From assembly GCF_022132145.1 (NCBI RefSeq), contig NZ_JAJISP010000004.1, positions 1 through 64,000 on the forward strand: a stretch of 64,000 nt of DNA, written 5' to 3'. The notes beneath the pieces were generated by a model. That model had not been told where the DNA came from and made no database searches. It worked only from the letters and a program-made list of their open reading frames with translations. This document shows positions 54,678-64,000 of the stretch, in pieces (the first letter of the stretch is position 1; every line of letters begins with the position of its first letter). The translations under genes and the position numbers were made by a program. This DNA is from Pseudomonas sp. MMS21 TM103. GTDB lineage: Bacteria; Pseudomonadota; Gammaproteobacteria; Pseudomonadales; Pseudomonadaceae.

Positions 54678-55534
54678 ACACGGTTAAAACCATCCGCGAA
54701 CTGCGCGCTGCCGTTGCCTTGGCTCGCGCCGAAGGCAAACAGATCGGCTTCGTCCCGACCATGGGCAACTTGCACGCCGGGCATATTGCCCTGGTCGAGA
54801 AAGCCGCCCAGCGCGCCGACTTCGTGGTTGCCAGCATCTTCGTCAATCCGTTGCAGTTCGGCCCTAGCGAAGACCTGAGCAGCTACCCGCGCACCCTGGT
54901 AGCCGACCAGGAAAAACTCCTCGACGCCGGCTGTCACCTGTTGTTCAACCCGGATGTGGACGAGATGTACCCCAACGGCATGGCCAGCCAGACCCGGGTC
55001 AGCGTGCAAGGTGTCTCCGAGGGGCTGTGCGGCGCCAGCCGGCCCGGCCATTTCGACGGTGTCTCCACCGTAGTGACCAAGCTGTTCAACCTGGTGCAGC
55101 CTGACCTGGCAATTTTCGGGCAGAAGGACTTCCAGCAACTAGCGGTGATTCGCACCCTGGTGCGTGACCTGAATATACCGGTGCAGATTATCGGCGAACC
55201 GACCATCCGGGCCGAGGATGGCCTGGCGCTCTCTTCGCGCAATGGCTACCTGAGCGCCGAACAGCGCGCCGCCGCGCCAACCCTGTATCGCAGCCTGCAA
55301 CAGATCGCCACGGCGCTTGGCGCCGGTGAGCACGACTTCGCCAGCCTGGTTGAAGCAGCCTGTCAGCAACAGTTGGCCGCTGGCCTGCGCCCGGACTACC
55401 TGGAAATTCGCGAAGCGAATAGCCTGCGCCCGGCTACCGCCAGCGATCGCCAGTTGGTGATTCTGAGCGCAGCCTTTCTCGGCAGCACCCGCCTGATCGA
55501 CAACCTGACGCTCGACCTCGACCCCACGGATTGA
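54674..55534 (+). CDS. panC: Pantothenate synthetase
   Basis: A 286-aa ATP-dependent ligase joining pantoate and beta-alanine. Family features: [19 protein letters not shown] (HxGH at 34-37 region), [40 protein letters not shown] and [19 protein letters not shown] overlap with panB ensures coupling. The beta-alanine-producing panD usually found next is absent. Confidence 0.97.
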   Translation: MNTVKTIRELRAAVALARAEGKQIGFVPTMGNLHAGHIALVEKAAQRADFVVASIFVNPLQFGPSEDLSSYPRTLVADQEKLLDAGCHLLFNPDVDEMYPNGMASQTRVSVQGVSEGLCGASRPGHFDGVSTVVTKLFNLVQPDLAIFGQKDFQQLAVIRTLVRDLNIPVQIIGEPTIRAEDGLALSSRNGYLSAEQRAAAPTLYRSLQQIATALGAGEHDFASLVEAACQQQLAAGLRPDYLEIREANSLRPATASDRQLVILSAAFLGSTRLIDNLTLDLDPTD

Positions 55535-55874
55535 TCGACGCAGCCGTGAGCCTGCGATGGGGCCGCGGCGGCAGACGCACGCGTTAGGCTGCAGCCTGCC
55601 TAACCAGAGGCAAGCCGCCGCGCCAGTGCAATTGCGCTAGCGCTTGCCTTACCCAGGCTCACGCCAGTTACACTGAGAGCACATCTTGCCGGGCTCGTTG
55701 TTGGCCATGCCCAGTCCGTGTTACCTGGACTGCAGCGGCACGCCGCCCGGCCGTCGCTACGGACGGCGTATTCTGACCATTCGGCACCGGCAACCGCCAT
55801 TAGGCCCATAGCCATTTTCGTTATCCTGGCGGCGATTCACCCAAGATTGCTCAAGCACAAGGAAGCCACCTCAC
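55535..55874. other. panC-pgi intergenic region; usual site of panD
   Basis: About 340 bases with a short GTTAGGC/GCCTAAC stem (55583-55604). No aspartate decarboxylase frame or remnant is seen on either strand. Confidence 0.6.
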
Positions 55875-57539
55875 ATGGCGTACTACCAGCACCCCCTCGA
55901 TGTCACCGCCCTGCCCACCTGGAAGGCCCTCGAGTCGCACCGAGCCAGCCTGCAGAGCTTCAGCATGCGCGAGGCGTTCAACAGGGACGCGCAGCGTTTC
56001 GAACACCTCTCCTTGAGTAGCTGTGGCCTGTTTCTCGATTACTCGAAAAACCTGATCACCCTTGAAACCCGCGACCTGCTGGTCAGTCTGGCCAAGGAAT
56101 GCGGGCTGGAGCAGGCTATTCGGGCGCAGTTCGACGGCGAGCCGATCAATGCCTCGGAAGCGCGTCCGGCCCTGCACACCGCCTTGCGCCGGCCGATCGG
56201 CGACAAGGTGCTGGTCGATGACGTCGACGTGATGCCCGAGGTCCAGCGTGTACTGCATCAGATGACCGAACTGGTCGGGCGGGTGCACGATGGCCTGTGG
56301 CGTGGCTACAGCGAGAAGCCGATCACCGACGTGGTCAACATCGGCATCGGCGGCTCCTTCCTCGGCCCGCAGTTGGTCTCCGAAGCCCTGCTGCCCTTCG
56401 CCCAGCGCGGTGTGCGCTGCCACTACCTGGCCAATATCGACGGCAGTTCCTTCCATGAACTGGCCGCCAAGCTGCGCGCCGAAACCACCCTGTTCATCGT
56501 TTCCTCCAAGTCCTTCAGCACCCTGGAAACCCTGAAGAACGCCCAGGCCGCACGCAGCTGGTACCTGGCCCAGGGGGGTTCCGAGGCCGAGCTGTACCGG
56601 CACTTCATTGCAGTCTCCAGCAACACCCAGGCGGCGGTGGCCTTCGGCATCCACGAAGAGAACGTGTTCCCGATGTGGGACTGGGTCGGCGGGCGTTACT
56701 CACTGTGGTCGGCCATCGGCCTGCCCATCGCCATGTCGATCGGCATGTCCAACTTCAAGGAACTGCTGTCCGGTGCCTACAGCATGGACCAGCACTTCCT
56801 GACCGCTCCCTTCGAAAGCAATATGCCGGTGCTGCTGGCCCTGCTGGGGATCTGGTACGGCAACTTCTGGGGCGCCCAGAGCCAGGCGATCCTGCCGTAC
56901 GACCATTACCTGCGCAATATCACCAAACACCTGCAGCAACTGGACATGGAGTCCAACGGCAAGAGCGTGCTGCAGGACGGCCAACCGGTGCATTGCGCCA
57001 CCGGCCCGGTAATCTGGGGCGGGGTCGGCTGCAACGGCCAGCATGCCTACCACCAGTTGCTGCACCAGGGCACCCAGTTGATTCCGGCGGACTTCATCGT
57101 CCCCGTGGTCAGCTACAACCCGGTTGCCGATCACCACCAATGGCTGTACGCCAACTGCCTGTCGCAGAGCCAGGCGCTGATGCTCGGCAAGACCCGCGAA
57201 GAAGCCGAGGCCGAACTGCGCGGTCAGGGCCTGAGCGAAGCCGAAGTGCAGCGCCTGGCGCCACACAAGGTCATTCCTGGCAACCGGCCGAGCAACACTC
57301 TGGTGCTCGAACGCATCAGCCCGCGCCGCCTCGGTGCCCTGGTGGCGATGTATGAGCACAAGGTATTCGCCCAAAGCGCGATCTGGGGCATCAACGCCTT
57401 CGATCAGTGGGGCGTCGAACTGGGCAAGGAGCTGGGCAAGAACGTCTACTCCCGCCTGGTCGGCAGTGTGGAGAAGCCCGCCGAGGATGCCTCGACCCAG
57501 GGTCTGATCGAGTTCTTCCGCGGCCGCCATCGCGGCTGA
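55875..57539 (+). CDS. pgi: Glucose-6-phosphate isomerase
   Basis: A 554-aa enzyme converting glucose 6-phosphate and fructose 6-phosphate; in pseudomonads it works mainly in the gluconeogenic direction and Entner-Doudoroff cycle. Family motifs: [56 protein letters not shown] and [25 protein letters not shown] (catalytic Lys). AAGGAAG precedes the ATG. Confidence 0.97.
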   Translation: MAYYQHPLDVTALPTWKALESHRASLQSFSMREAFNRDAQRFEHLSLSSCGLFLDYSKNLITLETRDLLVSLAKECGLEQAIRAQFDGEPINASEARPALHTALRRPIGDKVLVDDVDVMPEVQRVLHQMTELVGRVHDGLWRGYSEKPITDVVNIGIGGSFLGPQLVSEALLPFAQRGVRCHYLANIDGSSFHELAAKLRAETTLFIVSSKSFSTLETLKNAQAARSWYLAQGGSEAELYRHFIAVSSNTQAAVAFGIHEENVFPMWDWVGGRYSLWSAIGLPIAMSIGMSNFKELLSGAYSMDQHFLTAPFESNMPVLLALLGIWYGNFWGAQSQAILPYDHYLRNITKHLQQLDMESNGKSVLQDGQPVHCATGPVIWGGVGCNGQHAYHQLLHQGTQLIPADFIVPVVSYNPVADHHQWLYANCLSQSQALMLGKTREEAEAELRGQGLSEAEVQRLAPHKVIPGNRPSNTLVLERISPRRLGALVAMYEHKVFAQSAIWGINAFDQWGVELGKELGKNVYSRLVGSVEKPAEDASTQGLIEFFRGRHRG

Positions 57540-57747
57540 AACCGGCCGAGAGGAATGAGCGCGCGCCCCCATCAAGGCCAGCGCAACCTCATTCCTCATC
57601 CCCCACATCTCGAACCTGCACCGATCCGCGGTGCGCTTCTGCCGGCCCTTCTCGCCATCCAGCCGCCAGGACCGCTTTATCGGCCCCGGGCCGTTTTCCG
57701 ACTGCTAACCTTAGGCCATCGAGGCCACCCAAAAATAAGGACCAGTC

Positions 57748-59685
<1,938 letters not shown>

Positions 59686-59750
59686 TGCACCCGTGCGGGC
59701 GCCGGTTAGCCGGCACCCGCCATCGCCCCTTCGCCGAGTCATAGCGCTGC

Positions 59751-60626
59751 ATGGAATTCATCCGCCGCCGTATCGAAAGCCAGGTGTTAGGTCTCAGCGG
59801 CCTGACCCTGGGGCAGATCGACTTCGAACACCCCAAGGGCGATCCCGGCCTATTCGGCCCCGACTCGGTAAGCTGGCAGGTGCATGGCGACTTCACCAGC
59901 ATGCTGATCGGCGGCATCAACGCCCTGCTCCTGCAGGCCCTGCACCCGCTGGCACTGGCCGGGGTCTGGGATCACTCGAATTTTCGCAACGACCTGCTCG
60001 GCCGCCTGCGCCGCACCGGCCAGTTCATCTCCGGCACCACCTTCGGCGCCCGCGCCGATGCCGACTGGCTGATCGACAAGGTCAAACGCATCCACCTGCA
60101 GGTCACCGGCACGGCGCCGGATGGCCGACCCTATGCGGCCAGCGACCCGGCACTGCTGACCTGGGTACACGTGGCCGAGGTGCACAGCTTTCTCCAGGCC
60201 CACCTGCGCTACCGCAACCCCCGACTGAGCGAGGCCGACCAGGATCGCTACTACACCGAGATCGCCCTGATCGCCGAGCGCCTCGGCGCCCGCCAGGTGC
60301 CGCGCTCGCGCAATGAAGTCACCGCCTACCTGGCAGCCATCCGCCCACAGTTGCGCTGCGAGCAACGCTCCCGGGAGATCCTGCGCATCCTGCTCGATGC
60401 CCCGGCGCCCAGCGCCCTCGCCGTGCCGTTGGGCAAACTGCTGACCCAGGCCGGCATCGACCTGCTGCCGGCCTGGGCCCAGGACATGCTCGAACAGCCC
60501 ATCGGCCCGCTGCGCAGCCGAGTGATACACGCCGGCGTACACAGCCTGGCCCCGGTGTTGCGCTGGGCCGTGCGCAACGGTGCCATCCACCGCGCGCGCA
60601 GACGCCTGGACCTGCCGCCGGACTGA
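59751..60626 (+). CDS. MpaB family oxygenase-like protein (DUF2236)
   Basis: A 291-aa helical protein of the DUF2236/MpaB'/rubber oxygenase (Lcp)-like family. Conserved points visible are SWQVHGDFTSMLIGGINALLLQALHPLALAGVWDHS, GTTFGARADADWLIDKVKRIH, WVHVAEVHSFLQAHLRY. Some members bind heme b and act on fatty or isoprenoid substrates; the actual substrate is unknown. It follows acs by 65 bases and precedes the thiolase on the same strand. Confidence 0.85.
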   Translation: MEFIRRRIESQVLGLSGLTLGQIDFEHPKGDPGLFGPDSVSWQVHGDFTSMLIGGINALLLQALHPLALAGVWDHSNFRNDLLGRLRRTGQFISGTTFGARADADWLIDKVKRIHLQVTGTAPDGRPYAASDPALLTWVHVAEVHSFLQAHLRYRNPRLSEADQDRYYTEIALIAERLGARQVPRSRNEVTAYLAAIRPQLRCEQRSREILRILLDAPAPSALAVPLGKLLTQAGIDLLPAWAQDMLEQPIGPLRSRVIHAGVHSLAPVLRWAVRNGAIHRARRRLDLPPD

Positions 60627-60761
60627 GGCTGCCTCGAGCAGCCTCCTCTAGCGCCTGCAGCTGACCGGCCGGTTCGCGCACTGGCCCACAACCAAGCCCC
60701 TGTGCAACCATAGCGCCCTTGCTGAAACTCACCGCCCCCCACTTTCTTGAGGAACCCCACC

Positions 60762-61940
60762 ATGCAAGAAGTCGTCATCGTCGCCGCCACCCGCACCGCC
60801 GTCGGCAGCTTCCAGGGTTCACTGGCAGGCATCGCCGCCCCCGAACTGGGCGCCGCGGTGATCCGTCGCCTGCTGGAGCAAACCGGCCTGAACGGCGCCG
60901 AGGTCGACGAAGTGATCCTCGGCCAGGTGCTCACCGCCGGCTCCGGGCAGAACCCGGCCCGCCAGGCGGCGATCCTCGCCGGCCTGCCCCATGCGGTACC
61001 GGCACTGACCCTGAACAAGGTCTGCGGTTCGGGCCTCAAGGCCCTGCACCTGGGCGCCCAGGCGATCCGCTGCGGCGACGCCGAGGTGATCATCGCCGGC
61101 GGCATGGAGAACATGAGCCTGGCCCCCTACGTCATGCCCAAGGCCCGCACCGGCCTGCGCATGGGCCACGCCCAGCTGGTCGACAGCATGATCAGCGACG
61201 GCCTGTGGGACGCCTTCAACGACTACCACATGGGCATCACCGCCGAGAACCTGGTCGAGAAATACGGGATTTCCCGCGAGGCGCAGGATGCCTTCGCCGC
61301 CGAGTCGCAGCGCAAGGCCTGCGCCGCCATCGAGGCCGGCCGCTTCGAGGCTGAAATCACCCCGATCCTGATCCCCCAGCGCAAGGGCGAGCCGCTCAGC
61401 TTCGCCACCGACGAACAGCCGCGCGCCAGCACCAGCGCCGAATCCCTGGCCAAGCTCAAGCCGGCGTTCAAGAAAGATGGCAGCGTCACCGCCGGCAATG
61501 CCTCCAGCCTCAACGACGGCGCCGCCGCGGTGCTGCTGATGAGCGCGGAAAAAGCCCAGGCCCTGGGTCTGCCGGTGCTGGCGCGTATCGCCGGCTACGC
61601 CAACGCCGGCGTCGACCCGGCGATCATGGGCATCGGCCCGGTCAGCGCCACCCAGCGCTGCCTGGCCAAGGCCGGCTGGAGCCTGGAGCAGCTGGACCTG
61701 ATCGAGGCCAACGAAGCCTTCGCCGCCCAGGCCCTGGCCGTCGGCAAGGAACTGCAGTGGGATGCGAGCAAGGTCAACGTCAACGGTGGCGCCATTGCCA
61801 TCGGCCACCCGATCGGCGGCTCCGGCTGCCGGATTCTGGTGACCCTGCTGCACGAGATGATCAAGCGCGATGCCCACAAGGGCCTGGCCACCCTGTGTAT
61901 CGGCGGCGGTCAGGGCGTGGCCCTGGCGATTGAACGCTAG
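60762..61940 (+). CDS. Acetyl-CoA acetyltransferase (thiolase)
   Basis: A 392-aa thiolase. Nucleophile Cys in [36 protein letters not shown], catalytic His in [20 protein letters not shown], and second Cys in [15 protein letters not shown]. Length and motifs fit a biosynthetic (AtoB/PhaA-type) acetyl-CoA acetyltransferase. The ATG at 60762 has GAGGAA upstream; the frame is open 5 codons earlier from TTG. Ends at a strong terminator. Confidence 0.93.
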   Translation: MQEVVIVAATRTAVGSFQGSLAGIAAPELGAAVIRRLLEQTGLNGAEVDEVILGQVLTAGSGQNPARQAAILAGLPHAVPALTLNKVCGSGLKALHLGAQAIRCGDAEVIIAGGMENMSLAPYVMPKARTGLRMGHAQLVDSMISDGLWDAFNDYHMGITAENLVEKYGISREAQDAFAAESQRKACAAIEAGRFEAEITPILIPQRKGEPLSFATDEQPRASTSAESLAKLKPAFKKDGSVTAGNASSLNDGAAAVLLMSAEKAQALGLPVLARIAGYANAGVDPAIMGIGPVSATQRCLAKAGWSLEQLDLIEANEAFAAQALAVGKELQWDASKVNVNGGAIAIGHPIGGSGCRILVTLLHEMIKRDAHKGLATLCIGGGQGVALAIER

Positions 61941-61958
61941 GCCCTAGCGCCCGCTTAG

Positions 61959-61984
61959 ACGCCGGCCTCAGGGCCGGCGTTTTT
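61959..61984 (+). terminator. intrinsic terminator after the thiolase gene
   Basis: Nine-base arms ACGCCGGCC (61959-61967) and GGCCGGCGT (61972-61980), TCAG loop, followed by TTTT. Confidence 0.93.
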
Positions 61985-62044
61985 AGTTGCCTCGTCATAA
62001 CGGCACCGCAGTAGCCCCGCGGCCATTCCTGCGAGGAGGCCCGC

Positions 62045-62146
62045 CTGAACAAGTAGCTGATCGCGGCCCTGCTTACCGCCGGTCTGACCGGCAGCGCTTT
62101 CGCCGCTGACGGTTGCGACCGCAGCAGTGGCAACCGTTTTGCCTGA
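62045..62146 (+). pseudogene. Broken small secreted-protein gene
   Basis: An ideal GAGGAGG ribosome binding site, 6-base spacer, then a CTG in place of a start codon, AAC AAG, a TAG at the fourth codon, and in the same frame a typical signal peptide (LIAALLTAGLTGSAFA) followed by ADGCDRSSGNRFA and a stop. A terminator-like stem follows at 62169-62188. It reads as a recently inactivated or miscoded short envelope protein; a sequencing error at two sites is less likely. Family not recognised. Confidence 0.5.
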
Positions 62147-62168
62147 TTGAACGACACTCGCAAATTAA

Positions 62169-62188
62169 AGGGCGCCTGAGGGTGCCCT
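62169..62188 (+). terminator. terminator-like stem after the broken secreted-protein gene
   Basis: Arms AGGGCGCC and GGTGCCCT (one G-U pair) with a 4-base loop, then GCTGTTTT. Confidence 0.55.
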
Positions 62189-62263
62189 GCTGTTTTCCGG
62201 CCCACGCCCCTGCAGACGATTCTTGATAAACTGCGCGCCCCCCCCTTTCCCGAGTCGCCGCGC

Positions 62264-63280
62264 ATGCCTTCTCTCGAACTGGCGCTGCGCGCCGCACTAG
62301 CCCATCGCCAGCCATTGCTCGCCGAGCTGCACCAGCAAGGCACCGACTGTTATCGGCTGTTCCACGGTAGCCAGGAAGGCGCCGGCGGCCTGACCATCGA
62401 CCGCTACGGCCCGCAGTTATTGGTGCAAAGCTTTCACCAGAGCCTCGGCCATGACGAGCTGCTGCAACTGGCCGAGCAGTGCAGCCAGGCCCTCGATACA
62501 CCACTGCTGCTGGTCTACAACGACCGCTGCCAGGGCAACTCGCGGATCGATCGCAGCGACCCGGTCTACCAGGCCCAGCCGGCGGCGCTGGCAGACCTGG
62601 TCGGCCACGAGTGGGGCCTCAACTACCGTGTGCGCGGTCGCCATGCCGGACAGGATCCGCTGCTGTTTCTCGACCTGCGCAACGCCCGCGGCTGGATCAA
62701 GGCGCACAGTGCCGGCAAATCCGTGCTCAACCTGTTCGCCTATACCTGCGGCGTCGGCCTCAGCGCGGTGGCTGGCGGCGCCCGCGAAGTGATCAACCTG
62801 GATTTTGCCGAAGGCAACCTGGCGGTCGGTCGCGAAAACGCCGCGCTCAATCCCGAACTGTCGCCCATGCAGTTCATCCAGTCGGATTATTTCCCGGCGA
62901 TTCGCCAATTGGCCGGGCTGCCGATCAGCGCGCGGCGCGGGCATAAGCTGCCCGATTACCCGCGTCTGCAGCCGCGCCAGTTCGACCGGGTCTTGCTCGA
63001 TCCGCCAGCCTGGGCCAAGAGCGCCTTCGGCACCGTCGACCTGCTGCGTGACTACCAGAGCCTGCTCAAACCGGCGATTCTCGCCACCGCCGAGGACGGC
63101 GTGCTGATCTGTTGCAACAACCTGGCAAAGGTTGCCCTCAGCGACTGGCGCACCCAGGTGCTGCGCTGCGCGGAAAAGCTGGGCCGTCCGGTGCGCGATT
63201 GCCAGGTACTGGCGCCAGCGCCAGACTTCCCCTCACTGGACGGCCAGCCACCACTGAAGACCCTGATCCTGCAGTTCTAG
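62264..63280 (+). CDS. RlmI/RlmK-type SAM-dependent methyltransferase
   Basis: A 338-aa protein of the COG1092 group of 23S rRNA cytosine methyltransferases. N-terminal part is EEHD/PUA-reduced; central motif I is SVLNLFAYTCGVGLSAVAGGA (about 151-171), motif II VINLDFA, and catalytic loop FDRVLLDPPAWAKSAFG (about 242-258). It is shorter than RlmI (about 396 aa) because the N-terminal PUA domain is missing, so the exact target base is uncertain. Confidence 0.85.
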   Translation: MPSLELALRAALAHRQPLLAELHQQGTDCYRLFHGSQEGAGGLTIDRYGPQLLVQSFHQSLGHDELLQLAEQCSQALDTPLLLVYNDRCQGNSRIDRSDPVYQAQPAALADLVGHEWGLNYRVRGRHAGQDPLLFLDLRNARGWIKAHSAGKSVLNLFAYTCGVGLSAVAGGAREVINLDFAEGNLAVGRENAALNPELSPMQFIQSDYFPAIRQLAGLPISARRGHKLPDYPRLQPRQFDRVLLDPPAWAKSAFGTVDLLRDYQSLLKPAILATAEDGVLICCNNLAKVALSDWRTQVLRCAEKLGRPVRDCQVLAPAPDFPSLDGQPPLKTLILQF

Positions 63281-63382
63281 GCCAAGGTATACCCGCGCAG
63301 GAAAGACGCCGCGCTCGTCGTCTGGAACTGTGCGCACGTGCCATACTCCAAAGCATTTCCCGTCGGGATAGATGACGTTTTT

Positions 63383-64000
63383 ATGCTTAAAGGAATAAAG
63401 CGCGCCGCTGGCGCCCTGCTGATTGCCGCTGTGCTCTACAGCCTGCTGGGCTTTCTGATTGTGCCGGGCATCGGTCTGCGCATTGCCAACCAGCAACTCG
63501 CGCAATACGCCAATGCGCCCGCTACGCTGGAGCGCCTGCAACTCAACCCCTTCAGCCTGGAAGCCAGCCTCTGGGGCTTGCGCATCGGCGAGCCCGGCCA
63601 GGAACAGCTGGCCTTCGAGCGCCTCTATGCCAACCTGCAACTCGACAGCCTGTGGCGTGGCGTCCTGCACCTGAGCGCTGTCGAACTGGATAAGCCGCAT
63701 ACCCAGTTGCAGTTCGCCAAGGACGGAACCCTCAACCTGACCCAGCTGTTCACCTTGCCGGCCAGTACCGAGCCGGTTACCGAGGAGCAACCGAGCGCGC
63801 CTTTCCCGCTGCGCATCGCCTATATCAAACTGGCCGGCGGCAACCTGCACTTCCAGGATCTGCGCCCGAGCGAGCCCATCGAGTTGCTCTACGACGACCT
63901 CAGCGTCGAGCTGCACAACCTCAGTACCCTGCCCGACGACAGTGCCGAAATGACCCTGGTCGCCACCGGCCACAATGGTGGTCGGATCGACTGGAGCGGA
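63383..64000 (+). CDS. DUF748 domain protein (AsmA-like), 5' part
   Basis: Partial: 206 codons are present and the gene runs out of the window. An N-terminal membrane anchor (about 8-30) is followed by the DUF748/AsmA-like repeats of lipid-transfer-type proteins (NAPATLERLQLNPFSLEASLWGLRIGEPGQEQLAFERLYANLQLDSLWRGVLHLSAVELDKPHTQL). Full members exceed 900 aa and span the periplasm, moving lipids or organising the envelope. Weak ribosome binding site; the ATG starts the anchor. Confidence 0.85.
   Translation, partial: MLKGIKRAAGALLIAAVLYSLLGFLIVPGIGLRIANQQLAQYANAPATLERLQLNPFSLEASLWGLRIGEPGQEQLAFERLYANLQLDSLWRGVLHLSAVELDKPHTQLQFAKDGTLNLTQLFTLPASTEPVTEEQPSAPFPLRIAYIKLAGGNLHFQDLRPSEPIELLYDDLSVELHNLSTLPDDSAEMTLVATGHNGGRIDWSG

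Overview
The window is a chromosomal segment of a Pseudomonas species that is probably not P. aeruginosa. The evidence is gene content and order: dksA-gluQ, cbrX-cbrA-cbrB-crcZ-pcnB-folK-panB-panC-pgi-acs, a PrrF-type iron sRNA, and an rRNA operon leader with the boxA and spacing typical of the genus. The sequence is GC-rich with dense codirectional operons.

Layout: 1-487 is the promoter and leader region of an rRNA operon that reads leftward out of the window; its 16S gene lies just outside. Next, on the minus strand, come pssA and the branched-chain amino acid operon ilvB-ilvN-ilvC with a possible attenuator. Positions 5.4-13.3 kb hold envelope and housekeeping genes (PBP1b mrcB with a TPR lipoprotein and yqcC) and small cytosolic genes. 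At 13.43-13.58 kb lies a PrrF-like sRNA under a Fur box. It is followed by a four-gene minus-strand signalling operon: small membrane protein, symporter-type histidine kinase, single-domain response regulator, and a membrane pseudo-kinase fused to a DnaQ-type exonuclease. Positions 19.5-22.4 kb carry a heme-type ABC exporter/importer core (permease and ATPase) with a ChaN-like lipoprotein, then a Rieske protein, sfsA, an aminotransferase, dksA and gluQ.

Between gluQ and cbrX-cbrA, genes that are close neighbours in other pseudomonads, lie about 19 kb of accessory genes: an L,D-transpeptidase/M23 peptidase pair, a carboxymuconolactone decarboxylase-like protein, a TRAP transporter/glutamine-synthetase-like/aldehyde dehydrogenase/alcohol dehydrogenase operon (predicted use of an amine or amino alcohol by gamma-glutamylation), a lipase, a broken AEC transporter, ureEFG-hupE behind a sigma-54/NtrC-type promoter, a glycerophosphodiesterase, and a cluster of DnaA-box-like sites. 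The right edge is marked by a duplication of the 3' end of cbrX.

The right third is core: CbrAB two-component system, its sigma-54-dependent sRNA crcZ with six A-rich Hfq-binding clusters and a CbrB operator, pcnB, folK, panBC (panD is missing from its usual place), pgi, acs, an MpaB-type protein, a thiolase, a broken short secreted-protein gene, an RlmI-type methyltransferase and the start of a DUF748 protein that runs out of the window. No CRISPR array, insertion sequence, prophage or tRNA gene was seen.
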